A stretch of 64,000 nucleotides of DNA from Legionella israelensis (GTDB taxonomy: Bacteria > Pseudomonadota > Gammaproteobacteria > Legionellales > Legionellaceae). The notes below the pieces were generated by a model. It was not told where the DNA came from. It saw nothing but the letters and a program-made list of their open reading frames with translations, and searched no databases. Location of the stretch: positions 1 through 64,000 of the forward strand of contig NZ_CP038273.1 in the NCBI RefSeq assembly GCF_004571175.1, given 5' to 3'. How positions within the stretch are numbered: position 1 is the first letter of the stretch; every line of letters begins with the position of its first letter. Made by a program: the position numbers and the translations under genes. This document shows, piece after piece, positions 18,511 to 26,892 of the stretch.

Positions 18511-18931
18511 ATTTATTTGCCTAATTTAATTTTCGGTATTCATTTTTTAGCTTTTACTTTCTCAACCATATCAGTTTTGCCTATCGGCAATAGAGCTTGC
18601 CTCATAATTCCATAAACTGCGATAGTTTTTTAACGGTGGCTTTTATTACAAGTGTACCATATGATAGTTATTTTTTTTCAAAGCAAACTATATTATGCGC
18701 AATAATGCTGCCTGCATGGAAATGATCCGTTTTAATCCCTTTTATTAAAACATTTATTACTCTGTGCTTTTTAGAAGGATTGGAATATTATGTCTTTGCG
18801 TATGAATAGCAAAAATAAGGTTTGTAATCACTGTTTCTGTTTTTAATAAATAAATCTGACTGCTTTCTGACAATAGATAATTGTGGTAATATTTTATACA
18901 TTCTTGAGTATGATTTTAGTATTAGTTGAAA
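18511..18931. other. 420-base gap with a possible 18-codon leader ORF
   Basis: AT-rich, no RNA gene seen. One small plus-strand frame at 18790-18846 (begins MSLRMNSKNK, ends in the Cys-rich NHCFCF) follows AGAAGGA about 13 bases upstream. It lies 85 bases before the response-regulator remnant and could be a leader peptide, but nothing independent supports it. Confidence 0.25.
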
Positions 18932-19426
18932 ATGAAACTTTCAGTATTAGTTGTTGATGACAATCCTGTAAATAGATTAATAGCATGCAAACAGCTAAAA
19001 AAAAATTTATCGGAAGAAAAAATTCAGATCGATCAAGCCGAAGATGGTAACGAAGCCATTCATAGTGTTAAAAAGTAAATTAGCCAAACTGGACAAAATT
19101 ACGATGCAGTTTTAATGGATTACTCTATGCCGAATTGTTGCGGTGATGTTGCTACAGCCGAAATTCGCCGTATTGAGGATGAAATGAAGATTCATAGTAA
19201 AAGTAAAATCATCACTTGGACAACAGAAGAAAAATATAGAGAACGTTTATACAATGGCTCGGATGAGCGTCTTTCAAAACCCATCAACGTTGAGGAACTG
19301 AAAAAAATTATTAAATGTCTAATGGCAGATAAATATTCTGCTTTTCAATCTGATGCCACCTTTTTTTCTGGTAACATTCAAGTTTCTGAAAACAAAGAGC
19401 ACAGGCCTTGTATTCCAAAAATGTAA
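18932..19426 (+). pseudogene. single-domain response regulator interrupted by an in-frame stop
   Basis: Read through one TAA at 19076-19078, the frame gives a 164-residue receiver-domain protein. The N-terminal part (LSVLVVDDNPVNR, acidic pair at residues 9-10) lies before the stop. The phosphoacceptor Asp (AVLMDYSMP), the switch Thr (ITWTTE) and the Lys (RLSKPINVEE) lie after it, in the same frame. A single substitution, not a frameshift, therefore separates two well-conserved halves, which suggests recent inactivation or an AAG-TAA context error. The internal ATG at 19115 gives only the C-terminal half. There is no output domain and no sensor kinase nearby. Confidence 0.8.
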
Positions 19427-19442
19427 TAGTTGGTCATTAAAT

Positions 19443-19473
19443 AAAAAATGGCTCATTATATGAGCCATTTTTT
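19443..19473. terminator. bidirectional intrinsic terminator
   Basis: A 13-bp perfect inverted repeat, AAAAAATGGCTCA (19443-19455) and TGAGCCATTTTTT (19461-19473), around a five-base loop. A-runs and T-runs flank it on both sides. It lies between the converging response-regulator remnant and the Fis-family gene and should stop both. Confidence 0.88.
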
Positions 19474-19480
19474 ATAAAGA

Positions 19481-19777
19481 TTACTCTTCGGTCAAACGAA
19501 AGTATTTAGTGCCAAAATAACGTTGAAGTTTTTTGCGAATAGTACCACGACTGATACCTAACATTTTTGCAGCCTGCAGTTGATTTCCACGCCGTTTTTC
19601 CATAACAGCCTGTAATAATGGTGGTTCAACTTCGGCAAGAATCATGTCATATAGAGCGTTTATATTTTTGTTTTTGTTTTCAGCCAGAAAACGAGTTACC
19701 AGACTATAGACAAGATCCTGTAAACCTTGTTCCTGTGTGGTACCTTGAGAAAACATTTTTGTATCAATGACATCCAT
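19481..19777 (-). CDS. fis: Fis-family nucleoid-associated transcription regulator
   Basis: A 98-residue protein with the Fis layout. The N-terminal beta-hairpin/dimer region is followed by helices, and the C-terminal helix-turn-helix is QLQAAKMLGISRGTIRKKL (about residues 68-86). Fis-type HTH also ends NtrC regulators, but the length and stand-alone context fit Fis. Legionella carries several Fis paralogues that control effector and life-cycle genes; this would be one of them. AAGGAAG lies before the ATG. It has its own upstream region of about 155 bases and a strong terminator at its 3' end. Confidence 0.88.
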   Translation of the reverse strand: MDVIDTKMFSQGTTQEQGLQDLVYSLVTRFLAENKNKNINALYDMILAEVEPPLLQAVMEKRRGNQLQAAKMLGISRGTIRKKLQRYFGTKYFRLTEE

Positions 19778-19820
19778 CGTAACTTCCTTATTTTTTAGTT
19801 AAATCAAACAGTCCTGGTGC

Positions 19821-19837
19821 GTTCAATTTGCTTGAAC
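19821..19837. promoter_or_regulatory. possible operator upstream of fis
   Basis: GTTCAA (19821-19826) and TTGAAC (19832-19837) form a perfect 6-bp inverted repeat around five bases, about 45 bases upstream of the fis start. The AT-rich dyad is the right kind of site for autoregulation. No protein can be assigned. Confidence 0.25.
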
Positions 19838-19932
19838 ACAAAATTAATTGTACATGAAGGATAATCGATAATCTAGATTTTAGCACTTATTTATTGGTAT
19901 TTATTAAAAAATAATGAGTAAAATAAAATTAA

Positions 19933-21087
19933 TCAGGTCAAATTTAATTCATTTTCAACCAGTTGTAACAAGGTGCAATCTGCATTGCTCGAGGATAAAC
20001 TATGCTTTAAATATTTTAAGCGCTCAACCATAGCAAAACTTGCCTGATCTTCATTGAGGAAATGTTCGGCAAGCTGGCTAAGTTCACTGGTGTTCAAATC
20101 ATACTGTAGTAACTCAGGAACAATCATTCGATTGGAAAGAAGGTTACATAAACCAAGATATTGCACTTTAATAAGTTTGGAAGCTGCAAGATAAGTCAGA
20201 AAGGATGATTTATAAATGATACACATCGGCTTTTCCAGAAGAGCGCACTCAAGAGAAGCTGTGCCGGATGCGACAATAACAAAATGACTGCAGGAAACCA
20301 CATCAATTGCTCTGCCTTTGATAAGCGTTACCCTCTGAGCATTCTCAGGGGACAGACAAGAAGTGATTTTCAATGGATTTACTGTTCCAGCAACAGGTAT
20401 AACAAAATGCAGGTTGTCATATGTGTTCGTTAATTGTTGTATGGTTTTATTTAATACAGGCATGTGCCTTTGAATCTCATGGCCACGACTTCCAGGTAGC
20501 AATGCAATAATTTTTTTTCCTATCGGTAATCCTAACTCTGAAATAAGACTATCCACTGATTCATTGGACGGTTTGACTTTATCTACCAATGGATGCCCAA
20601 CAAAATTAACCGGTACACCTGCTTTTTCATATATCGTTTTTTCAAAAGGAAAAATCACCGCCATTCGATCTATGCATTCGCGAATAAGTTGAATGCGACC
20701 GGCTTTCCATGCCCATATTTGTGGGCTGATGTAATAGAGAATACGTAACCCCAGGCTGCGTTTAGCATATTTTGCCACTCGTAAGTTAAAGGAAGGACAA
20801 TCCACGAGTATGAGTAAATCCGGTTTGTGTTTTTTGATGTGTTGTTTGATGGTAGTAAGAGCTTTTTTTAAAATTCTCAAATGCATAAACACTTCAGAAA
20901 AACCGGTAACTCCATGACTGGCCAGATCATAAATAAGCTCACAACCCGCATTTTTCATATGACGTCCACCAATGCCACTGAAGTGTGCAGCAGGATATTT
21001 TGTCTTAAAATCTTTGATTAATTCAGAAGCATGTTGATCTCCGGACTCTTCACCGGAAACGACGACAATATGTTTAGTGTTCAACAT
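19933..21087 (-). CDS. lpxB: lipid-A-disaccharide synthase
   Basis: A 384-residue GT19 glycosyltransferase that joins UDP-2,3-diacyl-sugar to lipid X to make the lipid A disaccharide at the inner membrane. Blocks seen: VVSGEESGDQHASELI at the N-terminus, FSGIGGRHMKNAG, YYISPQIWAWKAGR, ALLPGSRGHEI, and the donor-site ASGTASLE(C)ALLEKPMCIIYK. Length is standard. Its start overlaps the end of the upstream oxidoreductase by 14 bases, so the two are translated as a pair. Legionella genomes can carry two lpxB paralogues; which one this is cannot be decided here. Confidence 0.95.
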   Translation of the reverse strand: MLNTKHIVVVSGEESGDQHASELIKDFKTKYPAAHFSGIGGRHMKNAGCELIYDLASHGVTGFSEVFMHLRILKKALTTIKQHIKKHKPDLLILVDCPSFNLRVAKYAKRSLGLRILYYISPQIWAWKAGRIQLIRECIDRMAVIFPFEKTIYEKAGVPVNFVGHPLVDKVKPSNESVDSLISELGLPIGKKIIALLPGSRGHEIQRHMPVLNKTIQQLTNTYDNLHFVIPVAGTVNPLKITSCLSPENAQRVTLIKGRAIDVVSCSHFVIVASGTASLECALLEKPMCIIYKSSFLTYLAASKLIKVQYLGLCNLLSNRMIVPELLQYDLNTSELSQLAEHFLNEDQASFAMVERLKYLKHSLSSSNADCTLLQLVENELNLT

Positions 21088-22036
21088 ATAAGGCGGATAA
21101 ATTATTATTAATAAGATTTGTTATTTTTTCTGCCGTAGCCAGCGCATTTCTGCCTTCCTCACCGGTTACTAGCGGCGTTGAATCATTTTTAATACATTCG
21201 AGAAAAGCCTTAATTTCTTCCAAAAGCGCATCACCTTTTTCAAAGACAGATTGATGTCGGGTAATTTCAGGGATACCAGGGAACATCTCTTTTTCACCTT
21301 TTTGGAAAACGGCGAATTGCTTATTTTGAAAATCGATTGAAATATAAGAATTATGTTGGAATATTCTTGTTTTGCGTTCTGTCTTAAAGCTGATTCGACT
21401 GGCTGTTACATTAGCCACACAGTGATTATCAAAAGTAATACGTGCATTGGCAATATCAATGGACTTGGAAAGAACGGGTGCACCTTGTGCATCAATTGTT
21501 TTAATGGGCCGGTTAACAATGGTTTGTATAATATCAATATCATGAATCATTAAATCAAGAATGACATTGACATCCGTGCCTCTTGGATTAAAAGGTGCTA
21601 ATCTGTGAGATTCAATAAATTGCGGATTATCCAGATGATCGCTAAGCGCCAGTCGGGCGGAATTAAACCGTTCCAAATGACCTACCTGCAGTTTCACACG
21701 GTGTTTTTTCGCCAGAGCGATTAATTCTTCTGCTTGCGTGACAGTTTCTGTAATGGGTTTTTCAATTAAAACATGAATTCCTTGGGCAATACATTCTTTG
21801 GCAATTTCATAATGGCGATTTGTTGTGGCTGCAATGCTCACCGCATCTACTTTTCCAAACAAATCCCGATAATCAGAAAAGGCGGGAACATTCAGCTCCT
21901 GTGAAACAGATTCGCAGGTTTGAGGTTGTACATCACATACCGCAATTAATTCTGAATCATCCAAAAGTTGATACTTTTGCGCATGAAAACGTCCAAGGTA
22001 ACCTACGCCTATCACAGCACAACGAATTTTACTCAT
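21074..22036 (-). CDS. Gfo/Idh/MocA-family oxidoreductase, probable UDP-GlcNAc 3-dehydrogenase GnnA
   Basis: A 320-residue NAD(P)-dependent sugar dehydrogenase. The Rossmann fold opens with GVGYLGRFHAQKY, the family motif EKPITET is at about residues 93-99, and the catalytic-region His is in DLMIHDIDI. The C-terminal half is the GFO_IDH beta-sheet domain. It overlaps lpxB by 14 bases. GnnA oxidises UDP-GlcNAc at C3 so that GnnB can add an amino group, giving the 2,3-diaminoglucose backbone known in Legionella lipid A. The lpxB linkage makes GnnA the best guess. A gnnB-like aminotransferase is not in the window, so another sugar-nucleotide role remains possible. Confidence 0.75.
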   Translation of the reverse strand: MSKIRCAVIGVGYLGRFHAQKYQLLDDSELIAVCDVQPQTCESVSQELNVPAFSDYRDLFGKVDAVSIAATTNRHYEIAKECIAQGIHVLIEKPITETVTQAEELIALAKKHRVKLQVGHLERFNSARLALSDHLDNPQFIESHRLAPFNPRGTDVNVILDLMIHDIDIIQTIVNRPIKTIDAQGAPVLSKSIDIANARITFDNHCVANVTASRISFKTERKTRIFQHNSYISIDFQNKQFAVFQKGEKEMFPGIPEITRHQSVFEKGDALLEEIKAFLECIKNDSTPLVTGEEGRNALATAEKITNLINNNLSALYVEH

Positions 22037-22116
22037 TTTAGTTTATCTGCTAATAATTTATACGTATGATCGCATTTCCTGAGTGATAAATCAATTTTAA
22101 ATCGGTATCATATATA

Positions 22117-22133
22117 CCTCATGTTTTCTGAGG
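22117..22133 (+). promoter_or_regulatory. hairpin covering the rnhB ribosome binding site
   Basis: CCTCA (22117-22121) can pair with TGAGG (22129-22133), hiding the only Shine-Dalgarno sequence (GAGGA) of rnhB, whose GTG lies 11 bases further on. The stem is only 5 bp, so any translational control would be weak. Confidence 0.25.
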
Positions 22134-22144
22134 AATGTTTTTAA

Positions 22145-22732
22145 GTGAAAAAAAATAGCTCTAAATTACTGTTAGCTGGTGTTGATGAAGTGGGCCGAGG
22201 ACCTTTGGCTGGACCTGTAGTTGCAGCGGCCGTCATTCTTGGCAAGCCTATTGATGGCTTAAAAGATTCCAAGAAACTTACGGATCTCAAACGGCGGGAA
22301 TTGGCGATTCAAATTAAAAATGAAGCAATTGCTTTTGCTTATGGACGTGCGGAAGTAGAAGAAATCAATAAACTGAATGTGCATTTCGCTACTTTGTTGG
22401 CAATGGCCAGAGCTATAGAATCACTACCCGTTAAGCCCTATGAAGTGCTGATTGATGGAAAACACAGTCCTCAGTTATCTATTCCCTGTAAAACCATTAT
22501 TGATGGGGATGATTTGGTTGCTGAAATCAGTGCAGCCTCAATTATCGCAAAAGTCAAACGTGATGATGAGATGATTGCTATGGAAGAACTTTATCCAGGG
22601 TATGGCTTCGCTTCCCATAAAGGGTATTCTACGGCAGAGCACAAGAAAGCTTTGCAAAAGCTTGGGCCGTGTATACTACACAGACGAAATTTTTCGGCCG
22701 TATCTTCTTTTTATGTGCCCGCGGAGTATTGA
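22145..22732 (+). CDS. rnhB: ribonuclease HII
   Basis: A 195-residue RNase HII that removes ribonucleotides from DNA and RNA primers. Catalytic carboxylates are visible in [13 protein letters not shown] (Asp-Glu), VLIDGKHSP (Asp) and the later acidic position near [11 protein letters not shown]. The substrate-contact block is DSKKLT, and YGFASHKGY is typical. It starts with GTG after a GAGGA site. It is divergent from the lipid A pair and convergent with rodA. Confidence 0.96.
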   Translation: MKKNSSKLLLAGVDEVGRGPLAGPVVAAAVILGKPIDGLKDSKKLTDLKRRELAIQIKNEAIAFAYGRAEVEEINKLNVHFATLLAMARAIESLPVKPYEVLIDGKHSPQLSIPCKTIIDGDDLVAEISAASIIAKVKRDDEMIAMEELYPGYGFASHKGYSTAEHKKALQKLGPCILHRRNFSAVSSFYVPAEY

Positions 22733-22775
22733 AGAATTACATTTTCCGGTTCCGACTCTATCATGACGACAGCCT

Positions 22776-23894
22776 CTAGGTAAGGCTGTTAAATAAAATT
22801 CGATGAGAACTTATGGACATGATGATACCAAAACCAGCAAGAAATGTGACCATCGCTGTTCCGCCATAACTGACCAATGGTAAGGGTATACCGACCACTG
22901 GCAGGATACCCATAACCATCCCCATGTTGACGAAGCCTGAAAGAAAAAAAGTTATACCCAGACTGGCAGCAAGAAGTCGTGTGTAGATGGTTTGAGCATT
23001 ATAGGCTATATAAAGACATCTTAAAGAAATCATGGAAATGAGCAAAATAATAACAAGACCGCCTAGAAAACCAAATTCTTCACCATTGACGGCATAAATA
23101 AAATCGGTCGCATGTTCCGGAAGAAAATTAAGATGTGACTGTGAGCCTTCAAGCCATCCTTTGCCTGATAACCCTCCTGAACCAATGGCAATTTTTGACT
23201 GAATGATATGATACCCGGCTCCCAGTGGATCGTGTTCAGGGTTTAATAAAGTAATAATTCGCTGTTTTTGATAGTCATGTAAGATATGCCATAAAACAGG
23301 GGCAGCAGCGCTTATCACTAAAAACAATAAAATAATGATACGTGTTTGTATACCTGCAACAAATACGACACATAAACCGGCAGAACCGACCATTATTGCT
23401 GTTCCAAGATCAGGCTGTCTGGCAATAAGGGCGGCTGGAATAAATACAAGCAATCCGGCAATCAGAATATGCTTCATTTTTATTGGAGTTGAAACTACAC
23501 TAAAATACCAGGCCGTCATCATCGGGACAGCCAGCTTCATTATCTCAGAGGGTTGGAATCGAAACAAACCTAAATCAAGCCAACGTTGAGCACCTTTGCC
23601 AATTTTTCCTATTAGCATCACTGCAATAAGCAAAGCCAGACCAGCGGTATAAACCCATGGCGTCCAGGATTTGTATTTGTGCGGCGGGATAAAGGCGAAA
23701 ACGGACATGATGAAGAAGGCAAAAGCAAGACGAAAACTTTGTCTTAAAAGCATATTTAAATTTTCATTTGAAGCGCTGTAGAGGATTAAAAGGCCGAAAA
23801 GAATCAAAGTAAAAATAAGCCCCAATAAGGGTAAATCATAATGCAATGATTTAAACGTCAATCGATAAACAGGGTGACTTGATCTGGCTTTCAT
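22776..23894 (-). CDS. rodA: rod-shape SEDS peptidoglycan glycosyltransferase RodA
   Basis: A 372-residue SEDS-family enzyme with ten predicted membrane helices that polymerises lipid II during cell elongation. Signatures are RWLDLGLFRFQPSEIMKLA, RQPDLGTA, and the C-terminal PVVGIPLPLVSYGGTA. The conserved Asp lies in LPEHATDFIYAV. The ATG overlaps the mrdA stop by four bases, the usual rodA-PBP2 coupling; the two proteins form the elongasome core. Confidence 0.96.
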   Translation of the reverse strand: MKARSSHPVYRLTFKSLHYDLPLLGLIFTLILFGLLILYSASNENLNMLLRQSFRLAFAFFIMSVFAFIPPHKYKSWTPWVYTAGLALLIAVMLIGKIGKGAQRWLDLGLFRFQPSEIMKLAVPMMTAWYFSVVSTPIKMKHILIAGLLVFIPAALIARQPDLGTAIMVGSAGLCVVFVAGIQTRIIILLFLVISAAAPVLWHILHDYQKQRIITLLNPEHDPLGAGYHIIQSKIAIGSGGLSGKGWLEGSQSHLNFLPEHATDFIYAVNGEEFGFLGGLVIILLISMISLRCLYIAYNAQTIYTRLLAASLGITFFLSGFVNMGMVMGILPVVGIPLPLVSYGGTAMVTFLAGFGIIMSISSHRILFNSLT

Positions 23895-25741
23895 AGCGTC
23901 GAATTACTCTTGATGGTTTGAAAATAGGTATCCATGACCTTGCGTGCAACATTAGGTGCGATGTAATCGTTCTCAACGATCACGGCAATGGCAATATCGG
24001 GATTTTTTTCAGGGGCAAAGGCGATAAATAACGAATTATCTCTTAATATTTCAGGAATGTCCTGGTATTTTGCCTTTTCATACTGCCTGCCGCTAAATAC
24101 CTGAGCTGTTCCTGTTTTGGCAGCCAATGTATAATAGGTGAGTTTACCGAAACGAAAACCGGTTCCTTCTTTACTAAGAATAACGTTTTGCATTGCATCA
24201 GCAATAACGTCCCAAAATTGTTCGCTTTTCACATGTACGGGATATTCTTCCAATGGCTTTAGCTGCTTACTCTCACCATTATCGCTGTTAGAAACACTGT
24301 TCAGCAGATGAGGGCGATAGCGATGACCGTGTAATCCTAAGGCTGCTGTTGCATTCGCCATCTGTAAAGGTGTAGCAAGCATAAATCCCTGACCAATAGA
24401 TGTGATTAGCGTATCTCCTGGATACCAGCTGACGCCTTTAGTGATTTTTTTCCAGCTGGCGCCCGGAACAACGCCTGCAGATTCTCCTTGCAAATCAACA
24501 TGAGATAATTGTCCAAAGCCAAATTGAGTTAGCATATCTTCGATAACGGAAATTCCCATTTTATGTCCAAGGCGATAAAAATAAGTATCGCAGGAAACGG
24601 TAATTGCTCGTTTAAGATTGACCATACCATGGCCTCCTTTTTTCCAGTCTCGATAAAGGTGTGTGGAATTGGGAAGTTTATAAGAACCTGGATCATAAAT
24701 GATTGTTGTAGGAGTGATGTTTTCACTGTCAAGACCAGCAAGAGCAATAAAGGGTTTTATGGTCGAGGCGGGAGCATAGGTACCTTTTACTGCACGATTA
24801 AACATAGGCTGGTCTTTGGCACTAATAAGCTGTTGATAATCCTTATTACTGATACCGCTTACAAAGAGATTCGGGTCAAAGCTCGGTGAACTAACCATAG
24901 CCAATATATCTCCATTTCTGGTATCGATAACCACTATAGCGCCACGCTTGTTTTTTATTGCTTGATAAGCAGACTCCTGTAGTCTCGCGTCAATGGTAAG
25001 ATGCAGTTTTGCTCCTGAAAGGGGATTTTGCTTGTCGAGTATCCTCAGAGTTCTGCCGCTGACATCTGTTTCAACGCGCTGATAACCGACCTGACCATGT
25101 AAAATATCTTCATAATATTTTTCAATGCCACTTTTACCAATGAAATTCGTTGCTCGATAATTTGTAGTATCAACTTGTTTAAGCTCTTGGGCATTAATAC
25201 GACCGACGTAGCCCACGGTATGCGCTGTTATTTCTCCAAGGGGGTAATGTCTCATTAAACGGGCTTTAATGCTGACGCCAGGAAAGCGATATTGATTAAC
25301 GGCAAAAAGAGCAACTTCCTCTTGATTTAATTTGAGTTTGAAAGGAATAGGCACAAAAGCTCTTTTTTGTTGCTTCGCACGATAAAAATCTTCAATATCA
25401 TCATCTGTAATAGAAGGAATAAGTGTTTTTAATTGATTCAGTGTTTTTTTTAGGTTTTTGACTCGCTCAGGAGTAATTTCCAAGGCGTAGACAGGAATAT
25501 TTTCCGCAAGCATTATACCGTTTCGGTCTACAATAACTCCGCGCGGAGGGTCAATAGGGATAATTCCTACCTGGTTTTTAAGAGACAAGGTTTGATAATG
25601 TCTGAATTCTGAAATTTGTAAAAAAGCGAGCCGGAGAATTAAAAGCAAAGATAAAATTATTAGAATGGCAATCAGTAAATTGAGTCTGAATAATTGTATT
25701 TGTGTAGAGGGCCGATTTTTTGGAGTGGAACTTAATCGCAT
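23891..25741 (-). CDS. mrdA: penicillin-binding protein 2 (peptidoglycan transpeptidase)
   Basis: A 616-residue class B PBP. An N-terminal membrane anchor (LLIAILIILSLLLILRLAF, about residues 22-42) is followed by the PBP dimer/pedestal domain with DPPRGVIVDRNG. The transpeptidase domain has the active-site STIK (SxxK, about residue 325), SCD as the SxN-type motif, and KTGTAQ. It cross-links elongation peptidoglycan with RodA. The preceding 168 bases separate it from rlmH, so the usual rsfS-rlmH-mrdA-rodA order is kept, all on the minus strand. Confidence 0.96.
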   Translation of the reverse strand: MRLSSTPKNRPSTQIQLFRLNLLIAILIILSLLLILRLAFLQISEFRHYQTLSLKNQVGIIPIDPPRGVIVDRNGIMLAENIPVYALEITPERVKNLKKTLNQLKTLIPSITDDDIEDFYRAKQQKRAFVPIPFKLKLNQEEVALFAVNQYRFPGVSIKARLMRHYPLGEITAHTVGYVGRINAQELKQVDTTNYRATNFIGKSGIEKYYEDILHGQVGYQRVETDVSGRTLRILDKQNPLSGAKLHLTIDARLQESAYQAIKNKRGAIVVIDTRNGDILAMVSSPSFDPNLFVSGISNKDYQQLISAKDQPMFNRAVKGTYAPASTIKPFIALAGLDSENITPTTIIYDPGSYKLPNSTHLYRDWKKGGHGMVNLKRAITVSCDTYFYRLGHKMGISVIEDMLTQFGFGQLSHVDLQGESAGVVPGASWKKITKGVSWYPGDTLITSIGQGFMLATPLQMANATAALGLHGHRYRPHLLNSVSNSDNGESKQLKPLEEYPVHVKSEQFWDVIADAMQNVILSKEGTGFRFGKLTYYTLAAKTGTAQVFSGRQYEKAKYQDIPEILRDNSLFIAFAPEKNPDIAIAVIVENDYIAPNVARKVMDTYFQTIKSNSTL

Positions 25742-25909
25742 TCAATAAAAGCTATCTTCATCAATATAAAATGGAGTTATCTTAACTTAACTTCGCTAAT
25801 ATATCCACGTGCATTTACTGCAAGGCATCATTTCATTCACTGAAGCGAAAAAGTGGATAGTTGAGTGTCATAATGGTTTTGAATAATGAAAGGAGAGGCA
25901 TCGATAATT

Positions 25910-26380
25910 TTATTTATGATATGGGTGTTTGTTATTAATTGCCCATGCACGGTATAAAGTCTCTAGTAAAAAAATACGAACCAGAGGGTGCGGCAAAGTT
26001 AATCGGGATAATGACCATTTTTCATGGCAATGTTTCAAAATCTTTTCGGATACTCCTTCCGGCCCACCGATAATAAAACATATATGACTGTAATGAAGTT
26101 GCAATTGCAGTATCTTTTTGGCCAGATCCGGGCTACTGAAGGATTTACCTTCTATATCAAGAGCAATGATCAGCGCATCCGGGGGAAGAGAGGAAAGAAT
26201 CTGCGAACTTTCCTTGTCCTGTATGCGAGCAATATCGCTTGTTTTACTCCGTTTGATTAAGGGAATTTCAATGATTTTTAATTGAGTATGTTCTTGCAAT
26301 CGTTTGGCATATTCATTTGAGCCCTCTACGACCCAGAGCGGCATCTTGGTGCCCATGGCAATGATGGTTATTTTTAGCAT
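25910..26380 (-). CDS. rlmH: 23S rRNA pseudouridine-1915 N3-methyltransferase RlmH
   Basis: A 156-residue SPOUT methyltransferase acting on the 70S ribosome at helix 69. It begins [10 protein letters not shown], has the knotted SAM-binding block [12 protein letters not shown], and ends in the conserved [16 protein letters not shown] and HPYHK tail, which carries the tyrosine-containing end. A longer in-frame start exists 90 bases upstream, inside rsfS, but family length supports the start at 26380. It starts eight bases after rsfS ends. Confidence 0.95.
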   Translation of the reverse strand: MLKITIIAMGTKMPLWVVEGSNEYAKRLQEHTQLKIIEIPLIKRSKTSDIARIQDKESSQILSSLPPDALIIALDIEGKSFSSPDLAKKILQLQLHYSHICFIIGGPEGVSEKILKHCHEKWSLSRLTLPHPLVRIFLLETLYRAWAINNKHPYHK

Positions 26381-26387
26381 GTATTTA

Positions 26388-26717
26388 TTATGGCAACTCC
26401 TGCCATAGTCCTTCAAGATTGTAAAACGCTCGCGTATCTGGTTGCATGACATGCAGGATACAATCACCAAAATCTACCAGCGCCCAGTCTCCTTCGTCCA
26501 GACCTGTGAAACTCAGTGGCTGATGCCCAGCTTTTTTCATTGCTTCAATCACTTGCTCGGCAATTGCTTTTACATGACGAGATGAACGTCCAGATGCAAT
26601 CACCATATAATCGGTGATAGTAGTCTGTTTTTTGACATCCAGAGTGATCACATCAAAAGCCTGTATATCATCCAGAGCTTCCAATAAAATATTTAGCATT
26701 GAGTTTGGTTTTGTCAT
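26388..26717 (-). CDS. rsfS: ribosomal silencing factor RsfS
   Basis: A 109-residue RsfS/Iojap protein that binds uL14 and blocks subunit joining when nutrients are scarce. Family blocks are [20 protein letters not shown], the HVKAIAEQV helix, and [16 protein letters not shown]. It precedes rlmH by seven bases, the standard pairing. The nadD gene often found upstream is absent; a divergent copper oxidase gene lies there instead. A second Met at residue 7 could be the true start. Confidence 0.95.
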   Translation of the reverse strand: MTKPNSMLNILLEALDDIQAFDVITLDVKKQTTITDYMVIASGRSSRHVKAIAEQVIEAMKKAGHQPLSFTGLDEGDWALVDFGDCILHVMQPDTRAFYNLEGLWQELP

Positions 26718-26764
26718 GGGTATAATTTTTTTAAAAGGCGCGAGATCATAACAGTTATTTATCT

Positions 26765-26783
26765 ATTAAAAAAGTTTTTTAAT
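26765..26783. repeat. AT palindrome in the rsfS-mco divergent region
   Basis: ATTAAAAAA and TTTTTTAAT flank a single G (26774), giving a perfect 9-bp dyad. It lies between two divergent starts, 28 bases upstream of the mco -35 element, so it may be an operator or an UP-like A/T tract rather than a terminator. Confidence 0.3.
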
Positions 26784-26810
26784 GATATTGTCAGGAAAGC
26801 AGATCAATAA

Positions 26811-26839
26811 TTGACAACTTTGCTAGTCTTTTCTATTAA
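26811..26839 (+). promoter_or_regulatory. sigma-70 promoter for the multicopper oxidase gene
   Basis: A perfect TTGACA (26811-26816), a 17-base spacer, and TATTAA (26834-26839), ending 53 bases before the ATG of the oxidase gene. Confidence 0.6.
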
Positions 26840-26892
26840 TTAAATAAATAACTGCATCAGACCATGTCTATGCTTCTGTTAAGGAAGTTTTC

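Noticed and set aside
22769..22789. Terminator between rnhB and rodA (ACAGCCT/AGGCTGT)
   Set aside because: The dyad overlaps the rodA stop codon and has no T-run; too weak to list as a terminator.
26380..26470. N-terminal extension of RlmH
   Set aside because: It would overlap rsfS, and the family starts at MLKI.
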